46,593 nt of DNA from Nostoc sp. 'Peltigera membranacea cyanobiont' 210A (GTDB lineage: Bacteria > Cyanobacteriota > Cyanobacteriia > Cyanobacteriales > Nostocaceae): positions 557,095 to 603,687 of the forward strand of contig NZ_NOLJ01000003.1 of assembly GCF_002246015.1 (NCBI RefSeq), written 5' to 3'. The notes below the pieces were generated by a model, which worked only from the letters and a program-made list of their open reading frames with translations, was not told the DNA's origin and ran no database searches. This document shows positions 18,121 through 27,525 of this stretch, in pieces (within the stretch, counting starts at the first letter, position 1; each line of letters opens with the position of its first letter). A program made the translations under genes and the position numbers.

Positions 18121-18152
18121 AGAATCGTATACTTGATTTCGTATACGATTCT
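18121..18152. repeat. Perfect 12-bp orphan hairpin
   Basis: AGAATCGTATAC (18121-18132) and GTATACGATTCT (18141-18152) pair completely around an 8-base loop; TTATT follows on the plus strand. It resembles a terminator, but no gene ends just upstream: the nearest stop is 230 bases away. It may end an unannotated small RNA. Confidence 0.5.
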
Positions 18153-18327
18153 TTATTAAGTCAACACGATTAAATGACTAGCTCGCTTACTTAATTTTGA
18201 TACAACTCCTATTTATTTCTGGCTAAGACTGTAGCTTTCCCCGGAACTCAGTTCTAATAAATTTGGTGTAGCAATAAACCCAAAGTAAATGGCGATCGCA
18301 GCAGTAATACCATGAAGCAAAATATCA

Positions 18328-18573
18328 TTGAATTCACAAGCAGCCATCAAAGAAACGCTCAAAGCTTTTTCGATTAATATTGATGACATTCTAGAGATGC
18401 TTATTAAACAAAATTATTCATAAGAAATAGATTTAGAGCAGTCCAAATTATATTTAAAAGATGTGAAATGGTCAAGTAGATATTTCATAAGGTCAATTAC
18501 ACTTAATCGCATTGAAAACAGCTTACCCCCGAAAGCTAAAGCTTACTATTTTTTTCTTAGAATGTATGGGTAA
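18328..18573 (+). pseudogene. Possible remnant of a small gene
   Basis: A frame of 31 codons from a TTG (18328) ending at TAA 18421, then 49 more sense codons in the same frame up to TAA 18571. The combined text (AIKETLKAFSINIDDILEML, then EIDLEQSKLYLKDVKW and PPKAKAYYFFLRMYG) has protein-like composition on both sides of the single internal stop. It may be a gene killed by one nonsense change. No family recognised; chance cannot be excluded. Confidence 0.25.
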
Positions 18574-18740
18574 CTGTCTTAACAATATCTATAGAGACAT
18601 GGTGATAAACAAAATTACTCCTTCATAAGCAGGAATCTAAATGCGTAAGTAAGCATGACGTATTAAAGTTCTTCTACCTTGCCTCCACTATTTTCCTCCT
18701 ACCCCACACAGAGTTAACATAATCTCAGGTCGCATAGCGG

Positions 18741-19124
18741 ATGCTGAAAATGATTGACCCCTACGACTTTGAAGATGATGACTTTGATTTGGAGGATGAG
18801 GATTTCTTGAAAATAAAACCCATCAGCCAAATGACTGAAGGGGAAAAGCTACAGCGATTTAAGCGGTTCTTCGACAGCAGCAGCCGTGCTATGTTGCAAG
18901 ACTGTCTATTTCGCATCGTCAATTACGAAGATGGTACAGGCACGTTAGAAATTCTTTGCCCTAATGAAGTTGTAAGACAACGCCTTTCCAAGAAAAAGCG
19001 CAAAATTACCAACAACATCAACACTTGCTGGAGCCATATCAGATGGTTTTCGCTATGTGTCCAGCAAGATAATGAGTTGCATTGCCAGAAGTTTACCCGT
19101 AATGGCGATTTGGTGACATCTTAA
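18741..19124 (+). CDS. Hypothetical protein with acidic N-terminus (127 aa)
   Basis: Not recognised. The first 30 residues are very acidic (DFEDDDFDLEDEDF). The remainder is a mixed alpha/beta segment with cysteines and basic KKKRK before NNINTCWSHIRWFSLCV. No signal peptide or transmembrane segment. The ATG at 18750 (MIDPYDFE) is an alternative start, and neither has a clear ribosome site. It precedes the Trp-rich protein on the same strand by 61 bp. The composition suits a cyanobacterial conserved protein, possibly a binding partner through its acidic arm (inference). Confidence 0.6.
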   Translation: MLKMIDPYDFEDDDFDLEDEDFLKIKPISQMTEGEKLQRFKRFFDSSSRAMLQDCLFRIVNYEDGTGTLEILCPNEVVRQRLSKKKRKITNNINTCWSHIRWFSLCVQQDNELHCQKFTRNGDLVTS

Positions 19125-19185
19125 TTGGGTATTGGAAATTTGGGATAAAGAAAGTGTTTTCCCAATTACAAGTGACGAATAACAA

Positions 19186-19440
19186 ATGACTAAAAAACAA
19201 AAATTTCCTTACCTAGTTGGTTCTAAATGGACAGCACAGCGAAAAGTTGATGGCTGGCGGCACTTCCAAGTTGTCAATCGTAAAAATCAGGCTAAGTGGG
19301 TTTACGCCGAAATGGTTGCTTCTTGCGATCCTAAAGTCCGTTTTTGGATAAATGCCAAATTATTACAAGATAACTCCCAGTGGCAAGCTGGCTGGCAAAC
19401 ATTACAAGAAATCCAGGAAATTGAAACTGAGGTGTCCTAA
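19186..19440 (+). CDS. TIGR02450 family Trp-rich protein
   Basis: An 84-residue protein with the family signature: PYLVGSKWTA, GWRHFQVVNR and a run of spaced tryptophans (Trp18, 24, 38, 54, 64, 69 by count) typical of the small Trp-rich family found in cyanobacteria and some proteobacteria. Function is unknown. The ATG at 19186 begins MTKKQKFPYL; the preceding bases resemble STRR DNA (AATAACAAATGAC), so the first residues may be repeat-derived. No membrane segment. Confidence 0.8.
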   Translation: MTKKQKFPYLVGSKWTAQRKVDGWRHFQVVNRKNQAKWVYAEMVASCDPKVRFWINAKLLQDNSQWQAGWQTLQEIQEIETEVS

Positions 19441-20121
19441 TTACCTTCAATACATAGACTGAAATAAATTAGGACTTACGCACACTCTACGTTTCTTATC
19501 TTACTCTTAGCCCACGCAGGTGGGCTAAATTTGTATAGCAACAAATCCTATTCGCTCGGCTTAGACTTAGAAAATATTTGCAAAATTAATAATATTTTAC
19601 AAAATCACAGTCACTCACTCTCAAGCAGCAATTAGATGGTTGTGACTACCGACTGAAAACTGACAATTTATCTGCGATACTTTTCGGTGAGCTACGCTAA
19701 CGCAAATTCCAGTAGTATTTCCAGCATCAGGCTGCATATACCTCTCTTTCCCCTTGACTCTGTGCCTCAACGCCTTGAAAACACGTTGTAAAAACATCAG
19801 CTAATTCTATGAAAAGCATTCAAAAAAGCAGATTTCAGATTTTTGTATTTTGTAACTCTTTTTATAAAAATAAGTAATAAAAATTGTTTAATGGCTCTTT
19901 TGAGAGCTTTTAAGGTCTTTAAGGTTCATAAAAATCTAAATAGACATAATTAAGCTTTAATTCATCTGATAAGACCGTTTTACAGATTAGGAGCCACTTT
20001 CTTTTCTAGGTAATTTGCCCAATAATGACATCAACAGACCTCACGCATCGCCATCTCAGGAAAGGTGAAGGCAAATGTTTGAGCCACAAGTTTGACAAGA
20101 AGCTATAAGAGGGAAACAACA
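19441..20121. other. Long leader region upstream of chlL
   Basis: 681 bp without a gene. At 19470-19500 is TTAGGACTTACGCA, a motif seen at many Nostoc repeat sites. Next comes the hairpin at 19508-19527, then an AT-rich stretch to the chlL start. The chlL promoter and any redox or light control elements must lie here; I cannot identify a specific operator. Confidence 0.5.
19508..19527 (+). terminator. Hairpin TAGCCCAC/GTGGGCTA
   Basis: An 8-bp perfect stem with a 4-base loop, followed by AATTTGTATAGC. It lies 68 bases after the Trp-rich gene and could terminate it. The sequence that follows (TTTGTATAGC) recurs in the nested repeat at 39912, so it may instead belong to that repeat family. Confidence 0.5.
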
Positions 20122-20988
20122 GTGAAACTAGCAGTCTACGGAAAAGGTGGTATCGGTAAATCCACAACTAGCTGTAATATATCCGTCGCCCTAGCTAAAC
20201 GTGGCAAAAAAGTGCTGCAAATTGGTTGCGACCCTAAACATGACAGTACCTTTACCCTGACTGGGTTTTTGATTCCCACAATTATCGACACCCTCCAAGA
20301 AAAGGACTATCACTACGAAGATGTCTGGCCGGAAGATGTAATTTATAAAGGCTACGGCGGTGTGGATTGCGTAGAAGCTGGTGGCCCACCTGCGGGTGCT
20401 GGATGCGGTGGATACGTAGTCGGTGAAACCGTAAAATTACTTAAGGAACTCAACGCCTTTGATGAGTACGATGTAATTCTCTTTGACGTTCTGGGTGACG
20501 TAGTTTGCGGTGGTTTTGCAGCACCACTCAACTATGCAGATTACTGCCTGATCGTTACAGACAACGGCTTTGATGCTTTATTTGCTGCCAATCGGATCGC
20601 TGCTTCAGTCCGCGAAAAAGCAAGAACTCACCCACTGCGTTTAGCAGGGTTAATTGGCAATCGCACCTCCAAGCGCGACTTGATTGAAAAATATATAGAA
20701 GCAGTGCCCATGCCAGTTCTAGAAGTTTTACCTTTAATTGAAGATATCCGTGTTTCCCGTGTGAAAGGTAAGACTTTGTTTGAAATGGCAGAGCAAGATC
20801 CTTCCCTAGACTACGTTTGCGACTACTATCTCAACATAGCCGACCAAATTCTAGCGCGCCCTGAAGGTGTTGTACCTAATGACACACCAGATCGGGAGTT
20901 GTTCTCTTTGTTATCCGATTTTTATCTAAATCCGGGTAAACCCCAGGTTCCTAATTCAGAAGAGGAACTAGACTTGATGATTGTATAA
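20122..20988 (+). CDS. chlL: Light-independent protochlorophyllide reductase, Fe protein ChlL
   Basis: ChlL is the NifH-like ATPase that feeds electrons to the ChlN-ChlB component, reducing protochlorophyllide in the dark. I place the start at the GTG at 20122, preceded by GAGGG, because it gives the canonical N-terminus (M)[14 protein letters not shown] with Walker A at residues 7-15; a TTG at 20092 would add ten atypical residues. Cys95 (AGAGCGG) and Cys129 (DVVCGGF) are the ligands of the [4Fe-4S] cluster bridging the homodimer. Length 288 is normal. The DUF5331 gene and chlN follow on the same strand. The protein is oxygen-sensitive. Confidence 0.98.
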   Translation: MKLAVYGKGGIGKSTTSCNISVALAKRGKKVLQIGCDPKHDSTFTLTGFLIPTIIDTLQEKDYHYEDVWPEDVIYKGYGGVDCVEAGGPPAGAGCGGYVVGETVKLLKELNAFDEYDVILFDVLGDVVCGGFAAPLNYADYCLIVTDNGFDALFAANRIAASVREKARTHPLRLAGLIGNRTSKRDLIEKYIEAVPMPVLEVLPLIEDIRVSRVKGKTLFEMAEQDPSLDYVCDYYLNIADQILARPEGVVPNDTPDRELFSLLSDFYLNPGKPQVPNSEEELDLMIV

Positions 20989-21020
20989 ATCACCAAGTTC
21001 TCAGGATGGGGGACAATAAC

Positions 21021-21815
21021 ATGGCATTCTTTAACAGCTTTACGGATTCAATAAAGCAAAAGTGGTTGCAATTTTTCCAGAATAATCGAGACTGGATTAC
21101 CCTCCACATGGAAGTGGAATCGGTGTACACCCCTGATGGCGGGAAGCGACCACCTTCCTACCTCATCCTGGGAGTTCTTAACGCCCTAGAGCCAAAACTA
21201 GCGCAGTTAATGCTGCCCTTTGCCAAACTCAATCCTGACGCCGATACCCTAATTGAGGTGCTGGATTTGCATTTTGACCCAGATTTAGCTCTCGGTAATC
21301 GCTTCGTCATCAACCCAGATGTAGAGAAATACGTAGAAGAAGCAGCATCTGTCATTGATGAAAAGCCTGAAGATGAAACATTGACACACGCTCATACAAA
21401 TGGCTTTGCAGCGGTGGCGGTAGTTGAAGAGTTCACAATGGTGGATTCTGAAGATGAAAGCCTGGGAATCAGCGAGTTGGAAGAAACGGAAAATGGCTTT
21501 GGCGATATTTCCTTAACCAACGGACACAACTCAATAGATGAGTCTTTCCAAAGCTCTAGTTTAGAAGCAGATGAGTTTGGGGAAATTGCCTTCGATACAA
21601 CAGCTGCAACGGAAGTAAAGCTGGATGAAGACGAAGACGAGGGGCTTGGAGATATTCCGCTAGATGAGAATGCGTTTAAAGACGTGTTATCAGATGTCTG
21701 GGGTGATGAAACAGCTTTACAAAAGGCTGAAGAAAATAACGATTTTTTGGGGGAAGAACTGCCAGCAGGCGTTTTTGATGAATCAGAAATTGCCCGCCTC
21801 TTCCCCAACGCTTAA
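21021..21815 (+). CDS. DUF5331 domain protein between chlL and chlN
   Basis: A cyanobacterial protein of 264 residues recognisable by its N-terminal DUF5331 part (MAFFNSFTDSIKQKWLQFF, VYTPDGGKRPPSYLILGV, NPDADTLIEVLDLHFDP). From about residue 105 it becomes a low-complexity acidic tail (many E/D/S), probably disordered. The ATG at 21021 is preferred over 21006 because GGGGGA precedes it. It begins 32 bases after chlL and ends 221 bases before chlN, so it is very likely in the same transcript. Function is unknown; a role in assembly or protection of the reductase is inference from position only. Confidence 0.85.
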   Translation: MAFFNSFTDSIKQKWLQFFQNNRDWITLHMEVESVYTPDGGKRPPSYLILGVLNALEPKLAQLMLPFAKLNPDADTLIEVLDLHFDPDLALGNRFVINPDVEKYVEEAASVIDEKPEDETLTHAHTNGFAAVAVVEEFTMVDSEDESLGISELEETENGFGDISLTNGHNSIDESFQSSSLEADEFGEIAFDTTAATEVKLDEDEDEGLGDIPLDENAFKDVLSDVWGDETALQKAEENNDFLGEELPAGVFDESEIARLFPNA

Positions 21816-23440
<1,625 letters not shown>

Positions 23441-23548
23441 GATTTGGGTTTGGATTTAGCAACAGCATAATAGTATGTTAGGGGCGAACTTTTGGGTTCG
23501 TCCTTTTTTTTTACGAACCGCAGAGGCGCAGAGAACACAGAGGAATAA

Positions 23549-23709
23549 AGGATGTTTTAAAAGTGGTTGGCTGTAATTTTAGGCACTTCTAGATCCCCCC
23601 TAGCCCCCCTTAAAAAGGGGGGAACCGGAATCAAAGTCCCCCTTTTTAAGGGGGATTTAGGGGGATCTAAAACGTTTTGCTACCGACGAGAGGACTTTTA
23701 AAACATCCT
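23549..23709. mobile_element. 161-bp MITE with nested GC-rich palindrome
   Basis: Perfect 16-bp terminal inverted repeats: AGGATGTTTTAAAAGT at 23549-23564 and ACTTTTAAAACATCCT at 23694-23709. Between them lies a second, nearly perfect palindrome (about 23590-23668) built of AGATCCCCC, CCCCCCTT and the complementary AAGGGGG, GGGGGATCT. The whole could fold into one long hairpin. No coding capacity. The GC-rich core is a widespread cyanobacterial repeat; here it sits inside different ends. Confidence 0.75.
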
Positions 23710-23778
23710 CTTAGAGAAAACTGGCAACTGGCAAGACAAAATAATCCCTTAGAAAAAATTCAACCATTAGAGTGAATT

Positions 23779-24072
23779 ATGCTTAAAGACATTATAGAAA
23801 TTATTCCTCACGATAACTATCAACTCTATTTGAAGTTTGAAGACGGAAAAGAAGGTATTGTTGATGTTAACCAGTTAATCGAATTTACAGGAATTTTTGC
23901 ACCTTTAAAAGATTTAACCTATTTTAAAACTGTTAAAATTAACGCTGAATGGGGAACAATTCACTGGGATAATGGCGCAGATTTAGACCCAGATGTTCTT
24001 TATTCTGTGGTTACTAAGCAACCTATTCCCACATATAGAAACCTGGAAGAATATGAAAAAAGTTGGAGTTAA
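23779..24072 (+). CDS. DUF2442 domain protein
   Basis: A 97-residue protein with the DUF2442 pattern: a beta strand-rich start (IIEIIPHDNYQLYLKFEDG), VDVNQLIEFTGIFAPL, and the signature NAEWGTIHWDNGADLDPDVLY near residues 57-77. DUF2442 proteins are small, poorly understood, and often found next to toxin-antitoxin-like genes. The next gene overlaps its end by 20 bases, so the two are translationally coupled. No membrane segment. Confidence 0.85.
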   Translation: MLKDIIEIIPHDNYQLYLKFEDGKEGIVDVNQLIEFTGIFAPLKDLTYFKTVKINAEWGTIHWDNGADLDPDVLYSVVTKQPIPTYRNLEEYEKSWS

Positions 24073-24232
24073 AACAGAAAAAATTCCAGAAGTCGGTGAT
24101 TTATTAAAGCCTAGTAAATTTTTTTCCTTAACTAAATTAGATAATGTAGCAGGTTGTTTAAAATATCAAGGAAAACCTAAAACCCTTGAGGATATGGATA
24201 ATGCAATTCGCCAAGGCGTAGAGGAATCGTGA
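24053..24232 (+). CDS. Small antitoxin-like partner of the DUF2442 protein (59 aa)
   Basis: Begins at the ATG 24053 (MKKVGVKTEKIPEV), which follows GGAAGAAT and overlaps the end of the DUF2442 gene; an upstream codon at 23993 would lie inside that gene. The tail VAGCLKYQGKPKTLEDMDNAI resembles the C-terminal ends of small cyanobacterial antitoxin-like proteins. It is too short for an enzyme. An antitoxin role is inferred from size, overlap and the neighbouring toxin-antitoxin pair. Confidence 0.6.
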   Translation: MKKVGVKTEKIPEVGDLLKPSKFFSLTKLDNVAGCLKYQGKPKTLEDMDNAIRQGVEES

Positions 24233-24307
24233 TTTAAAAGTAGAAAACTGGCTCAAACCTGATTAAAAAAGCTAACAAGTTTCTATTCCCTAACTCCAGA
24301 ACTCAGC

Positions 24308-24535
24308 ATGACTCAAAAAACCTATCAACTCCCCCTAACCTTCGAGCAAATTCTTAATCTTGTCCTACAACTTCCCGCACAAGAACAAGAACAACTTATT
24401 CAAGAAATAAAGAAAACCTCTTCAAATAATAAAGATGAAGATTTACTTAGTGTTTTTGACAGAATCGGCAGAAATGCTCAAGCCAAAGGATTAACCGAAG
24501 AAACTCTAGAAGAATTACTCGCCGATGAATCATAA
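24308..24535 (+). CDS. Antitoxin of PIN toxin pair (75 aa)
   Basis: A 75-residue acidic protein: an N-terminal helical part (LPLTFEQILNLVLQLPAQEQEQLIQEI) of the kind found in cyanobacterial VapB-like or DUF2281-like antitoxins, then an acidic tail (AKGLTEETLEELLADES) suited to blocking a toxin active site. It overlaps the PIN gene by 11 bases, the usual arrangement in type II toxin-antitoxin operons. The family assignment is by pattern only. Confidence 0.7.
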   Translation: MTQKTYQLPLTFEQILNLVLQLPAQEQEQLIQEIKKTSSNNKDEDLLSVFDRIGRNAQAKGLTEETLEELLADES

Positions 24536-24941
24536 ACTAATTGTCATTGACACAAATGTTTTACTTAGTGCTGCTCTAAGTCCTAATGGAACAGCCCGTA
24601 AAGCTTTAGATAAAGTCTATAAAAAATTCAAAATTGCTCAAAGCGATGAAACTTATCAAGAATTAAACACACGAATTTATAAACGTAAGTTCGATAAATA
24701 TATCTCAGATGAAGACCGACAAGATTTTTTGGATATAGTTAAAAAATACAGTCAATTTATAGAAATAAAATCTCAAATAAACACCTGTAGAGATCCAGAT
24801 GAAAACAACTTTTTAGAACTTGCTAAAGATGCCAATGCAAAATTTTTAATCACAGGATATCAAGACCTTTTATCACTCAAGACCCTAGCCGAATATCAAA
24901 ACCAGATTATTACTCCCAGAGACTTTCTTCACCTTGATTAA
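24525..24941 (+). CDS. PIN-domain toxin, COG1569 type
   Basis: PIN toxins are Mg-dependent ribonucleases. The 138 residues show Asp9 (VIDTNVLLSAA), Glu46 (DETYQEL) and Asp90/Asp92 (CRDPDENNFLELA), matching the family called putative toxin component, PIN family. The last acidic motif, usually TGDxDLL, reads TGYQDLL: Tyr112 replaces the first aspartate while Asp114 remains. The start codon lies within the antitoxin stop region. Activity may therefore be reduced, or the site may tolerate the change. Confidence 0.85.
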   Translation: MNHKLIVIDTNVLLSAALSPNGTARKALDKVYKKFKIAQSDETYQELNTRIYKRKFDKYISDEDRQDFLDIVKKYSQFIEIKSQINTCRDPDENNFLELAKDANAKFLITGYQDLLSLKTLAEYQNQIITPRDFLHLD

Positions 24942-24965
24942 TTCATCTTTAATCCTGTAATTAGT

Positions 24966-26105
24966 TCAGATGGAAGACTGTAACTCTAAAGGTTTGGACG
25001 GAATTATATACATTAATTCTGCACCGTCTGGTTTAATTTCTGTAGACGGAGTTAATTTAAGCCAGTCATGAAAGCTGATTCCTAATTGGGAAATTGCTTG
25101 CAATTCTGTTTGGTAAGATTTAAAACGGCAATGGGTTTCTATCATAGATTCTACCGCTTCTATAACTTTAGGAAGACGTTTATCTGCTTCCTGTTTTAAA
25201 TCCTTATGATCTGGGCCGAACCAACCTCCTTGAACTTCATCACGAGTTAAAACTGCTGGTGGAAGTGAATCTACCCATTTATATGTAGAATATAACTCTT
25301 CTCCCATTTTAAATAAGTTCTCACGTTGCATATCAAAAACTGCATTTTCATCTAAATTGGGGTTACTCCACTGGTAAATTCGTGTTAGCCTACGCAAATC
25401 TATCTGACCTTTGTAACAAGGTTGTAAGTATGCTGCTGGGTTAGAAGTGAGTACAATGTCAATATATTTTTTAATACGTGAACGGAGAACTTTTGCTCCT
25501 TCTTGAAAGCGGCGAAGTGCTGTATCATGTTCTTCTAATTCTAAATAGCAACGTGCTTCAGCTAGGTAAGCTAAAGATAAAGTTAGCAGATATTCATCAA
25601 TAATTTGGCTTTTTTGCTCAATTTCGATATCGGTGTATTCAGCATAAATATGCTCTGCTTCTAAAAAACGGTTAATAGCTTGTAGGGCGCTGTTTCTACG
25701 ATTCTCAGTTTTGGTCATTGTAAAAGCATTATTTGCTAATTCGATTGCAGCACGAAAATTTGCATAGAAACTAAGGTCTATTTTACGATTAATGTTATTT
25801 AACACTTTTTGTGCTTGTTGTAAGCGTTGTTCTAATTCCTTAAGTCGTTGTGCTATTACAATAAAGCCTATAACTGAGACACCCAGGTTAAGTATACTGA
25901 CTGCACTAGTTACCTGCACACTTCGCCCAAGTTCCCCTAACTGATTTACAGTAGAATTATTTGGTATCTGCTCCCGTAACCAGGTAACAATATGTTTGCT
26001 TCCTACTTCTCTAATTACACCTCCAACTCGTTCAAGAGTTCCATCTTTTAGTCCTTTGACAATCCAATCAGCAAGCATAAAGGTTACTGTCACTGGTAAA
26101 CTCAT
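24966..26105 (-). CDS. Unknown membrane-associated coiled-coil protein (379 aa)
   Basis: Not recognised. Residues about 1-60 are amphipathic with LADWIVKGLKDGTLERVGGVIREV. A hydrophobic segment follows (about 65-88, VTSAVSILNLGVSVIGFIVIAQ), then a coiled coil (RLKELEQRLQQAQKVLNNINRK) and a long helical region with TPR-like spacing (LSLAYLAEARCYLELEEHDTALRRFQEG). It ends in a globular part near residue 379. One membrane passage with a cytoplasmic helical body is likely. It sits on the opposite strand between a PIN toxin pair and an XisHI pair, in what looks like an accessory island. Confidence 0.7.
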   Translation of the reverse strand: MSLPVTVTFMLADWIVKGLKDGTLERVGGVIREVGSKHIVTWLREQIPNNSTVNQLGELGRSVQVTSAVSILNLGVSVIGFIVIAQRLKELEQRLQQAQKVLNNINRKIDLSFYANFRAAIELANNAFTMTKTENRRNSALQAINRFLEAEHIYAEYTDIEIEQKSQIIDEYLLTLSLAYLAEARCYLELEEHDTALRRFQEGAKVLRSRIKKYIDIVLTSNPAAYLQPCYKGQIDLRRLTRIYQWSNPNLDENAVFDMQRENLFKMGEELYSTYKWVDSLPPAVLTRDEVQGGWFGPDHKDLKQEADKRLPKVIEAVESMIETHCRFKSYQTELQAISQLGISFHDWLKLTPSTEIKPDGAELMYIIPSKPLELQSSI

Positions 26106-26287
26106 AATCTTTTCCTAATTACTAAAATATTTACACCTTACTCAGTATTCCCACATTGATGTGTTGTCTAACAATTCAGCTAATACTGATGTGAGTTCTA
26201 TTCTGTCTAATAGCGATCGCTCTTTTTAACCAGAGGATGCAGAGCGATCGCAGATACAATCATAAGTAAAAGGTAAACTTGTAGAAA

Positions 26288-26554
26288 ATGGCTGAAATTG
26301 ACCGCGCTATCACTGAACTAGCTATCGAGTCATTACCAGATGAGAAGGTTTTGGCTCTGTGCGATATGCAGATGGAAACTCAGCAGCAAGAAGTTTTCAG
26401 TGACTTGCTAGCGCGTCACCAAAAGGGACAGCTTAATGATGCAGAAGTTCATCAACTAGATGAACTCATGCAGGTCTATCGACGTGGCTTGGTAAGTAAA
26501 GCAAGAGCCTTAAAAGTCGCTGTTGAACGCGGCTTGAAACCAGCCCTTAATTAA
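26288..26554 (+). CDS. Hypothetical helical protein (88 aa)
   Basis: An 88-residue, highly helical protein (LPDEKVLALCDMQMETQQQEVFSDLLARHQKGQLND, then VSKARALKVAVERGLKPALN). Proteins with this pattern occur widely in cyanobacteria, often before an HNH nuclease gene, which is absent here. It converges on xisI, and the last 8 bases of the two genes overlap. An antitoxin-like role is possible but not shown. The ATG at 26288 has only a weak ribosome site. Confidence 0.65.
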   Translation: MAEIDRAITELAIESLPDEKVLALCDMQMETQQQEVFSDLLARHQKGQLNDAEVHQLDELMQVYRRGLVSKARALKVAVERGLKPALN

Positions 26555-26879
26555 TAGCAAAATCTGTATATTTACGCACGGATGGCAACTGAAAACCTAA
26601 AACAATATCTTCTTTTTGGACACCTAATTCAACCAACTCATTAGCAATACCTACTTCTGTTCCATCTTGCTGAATCCAGATTTTCTCGTTAATAATATCT
26701 AGATGGAGAACAGGCCCATATATGCGGTCTTGCTCGCGCCAACCTACATAAACTAATTGATAATGATCGTGTTCTGTATCAAAAATTGTCTGTGCTTGAA
26801 TGCGATTATCCCAAACAATACTCGCGTGTTGTTGAAGCAAGTCCTTAATATATTGTCGATATTCGTCTAGCTTTGCCAT
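26547..26879 (-). CDS. xisI: XisI-like protein
   Basis: XisI was described with XisF and XisH as controlling excision of the fdxN element during heterocyst development in Anabaena; most genomes carry many XisH/XisI pairs with no element nearby. The 110 residues have the family pattern YRQYIKDLLQQHA, DTEHDHYQLVYVGW, RIYGPVLHLDIINEKIWIQQDGTE. The ATG is preceded by GGAGG inside the end of xisH, with which it overlaps by 13 bases, so the two are coupled. A role in excision cannot be inferred here. Confidence 0.9.
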   Translation of the reverse strand: MAKLDEYRQYIKDLLQQHASIVWDNRIQAQTIFDTEHDHYQLVYVGWREQDRIYGPVLHLDIINEKIWIQQDGTEVGIANELVELGVQKEDIVLGFQLPSVRKYTDFAIN

Positions 26880-27283
26880 TGGTCTATCGCCTCCTGTTCA
26901 ATATTATAAATTAGTAAACAGAGCTGATTACTTTGAATGACAGATTGGATAAATGGAAGTATAAAAAACTCGTTGTAAACAGTACTAGGAACCGCTAAAT
27001 ATAAAGTACGATTAGCTTCTTGTTTTTGTAAAGCAATTCGGTAAATGATAAATTGTCCTAATGCAGCATAAAGTTCTGTGATTTTTGACGGACTTAGAAA
27101 ACTTTTAATTTCAACAGCTATTTTTTGTCCTTGTTTTTCGGCTGCAATAACTTTTTCTGCTCCTAAATCAACATATAATTCAAGGGTTCCTGCCTGGAGA
27201 GCATAAGGATCGTGAGTGATTAACCAGCCATCTTTCTCAAGTGCTGTTTTGACAACTGTATGAAAGGCATCTTTAGCAGACAC
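26867..27283 (-). CDS. xisH: XisH-like protein (endonuclease fold)
   Basis: XisH proteins have a PD-(D/E)XK nuclease-like fold. In this 138-residue protein the likely site is Asp39 followed by Glu58-x-Lys60 (IAVEIKSF). The start MSAKDAFHTVVKTALEKDGW is characteristic, and it uses GTG. It overlaps xisI downstream. No fdxN element border or XisF recombinase is visible in the window, so this pair is probably one of the many orphan pairs, which may act as a toxin-antitoxin-like or defence unit (inference). Confidence 0.9.
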   Translation of the reverse strand: MSAKDAFHTVVKTALEKDGWLITHDPYALQAGTLELYVDLGAEKVIAAEKQGQKIAVEIKSFLSPSKITELYAALGQFIIYRIALQKQEANRTLYLAVPSTVYNEFFILPFIQSVIQSNQLCLLIYNIEQEAIDQWQS

Positions 27284-27525
27284 AGGTTTAATTCCAATTT
27301 ATGGCGGTGCTTGATTTAAGAATTTCCATTTTCTTAATACATTGACAACCTAGCGAAACTTTTTTTAACTAAATTTAATATAGTTCTGTTTCTTCTCGCC
27401 TGTCTACTTACTCCAGATGCAGAGGAGAAGAGGATTGAATGAACCGCAGATGAGAGAGCGATCGCACCATCCCCCAATAACTTAGATAAAATCACTATGG
27501 TGCTAGTTAACCCTCCCTAAATCTA

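Larger units (their letters stand above)
17932..18740. other. Long region with hairpin and decayed reading frame
   Basis: About 810 bp without an intact gene. It holds the 12-bp hairpin at 18121-18152 and a broken frame at 18328-18573, both listed separately. The rest is AT-rich, with one HIP1 site near 18294. I see no tRNA. Confidence 0.5.

Noticed and set aside
20092..20121. TTG at 20092 as start of ChlL
   Set aside because: It adds ten residues not typical of ChlL; the GTG at 20122 has a ribosome site and gives the standard N-terminus and cysteine numbering (95, 129).
26547..27283. fdxN element border or excision site
   Set aside because: No recombinase, nif gene or matching direct repeats are seen in the window.
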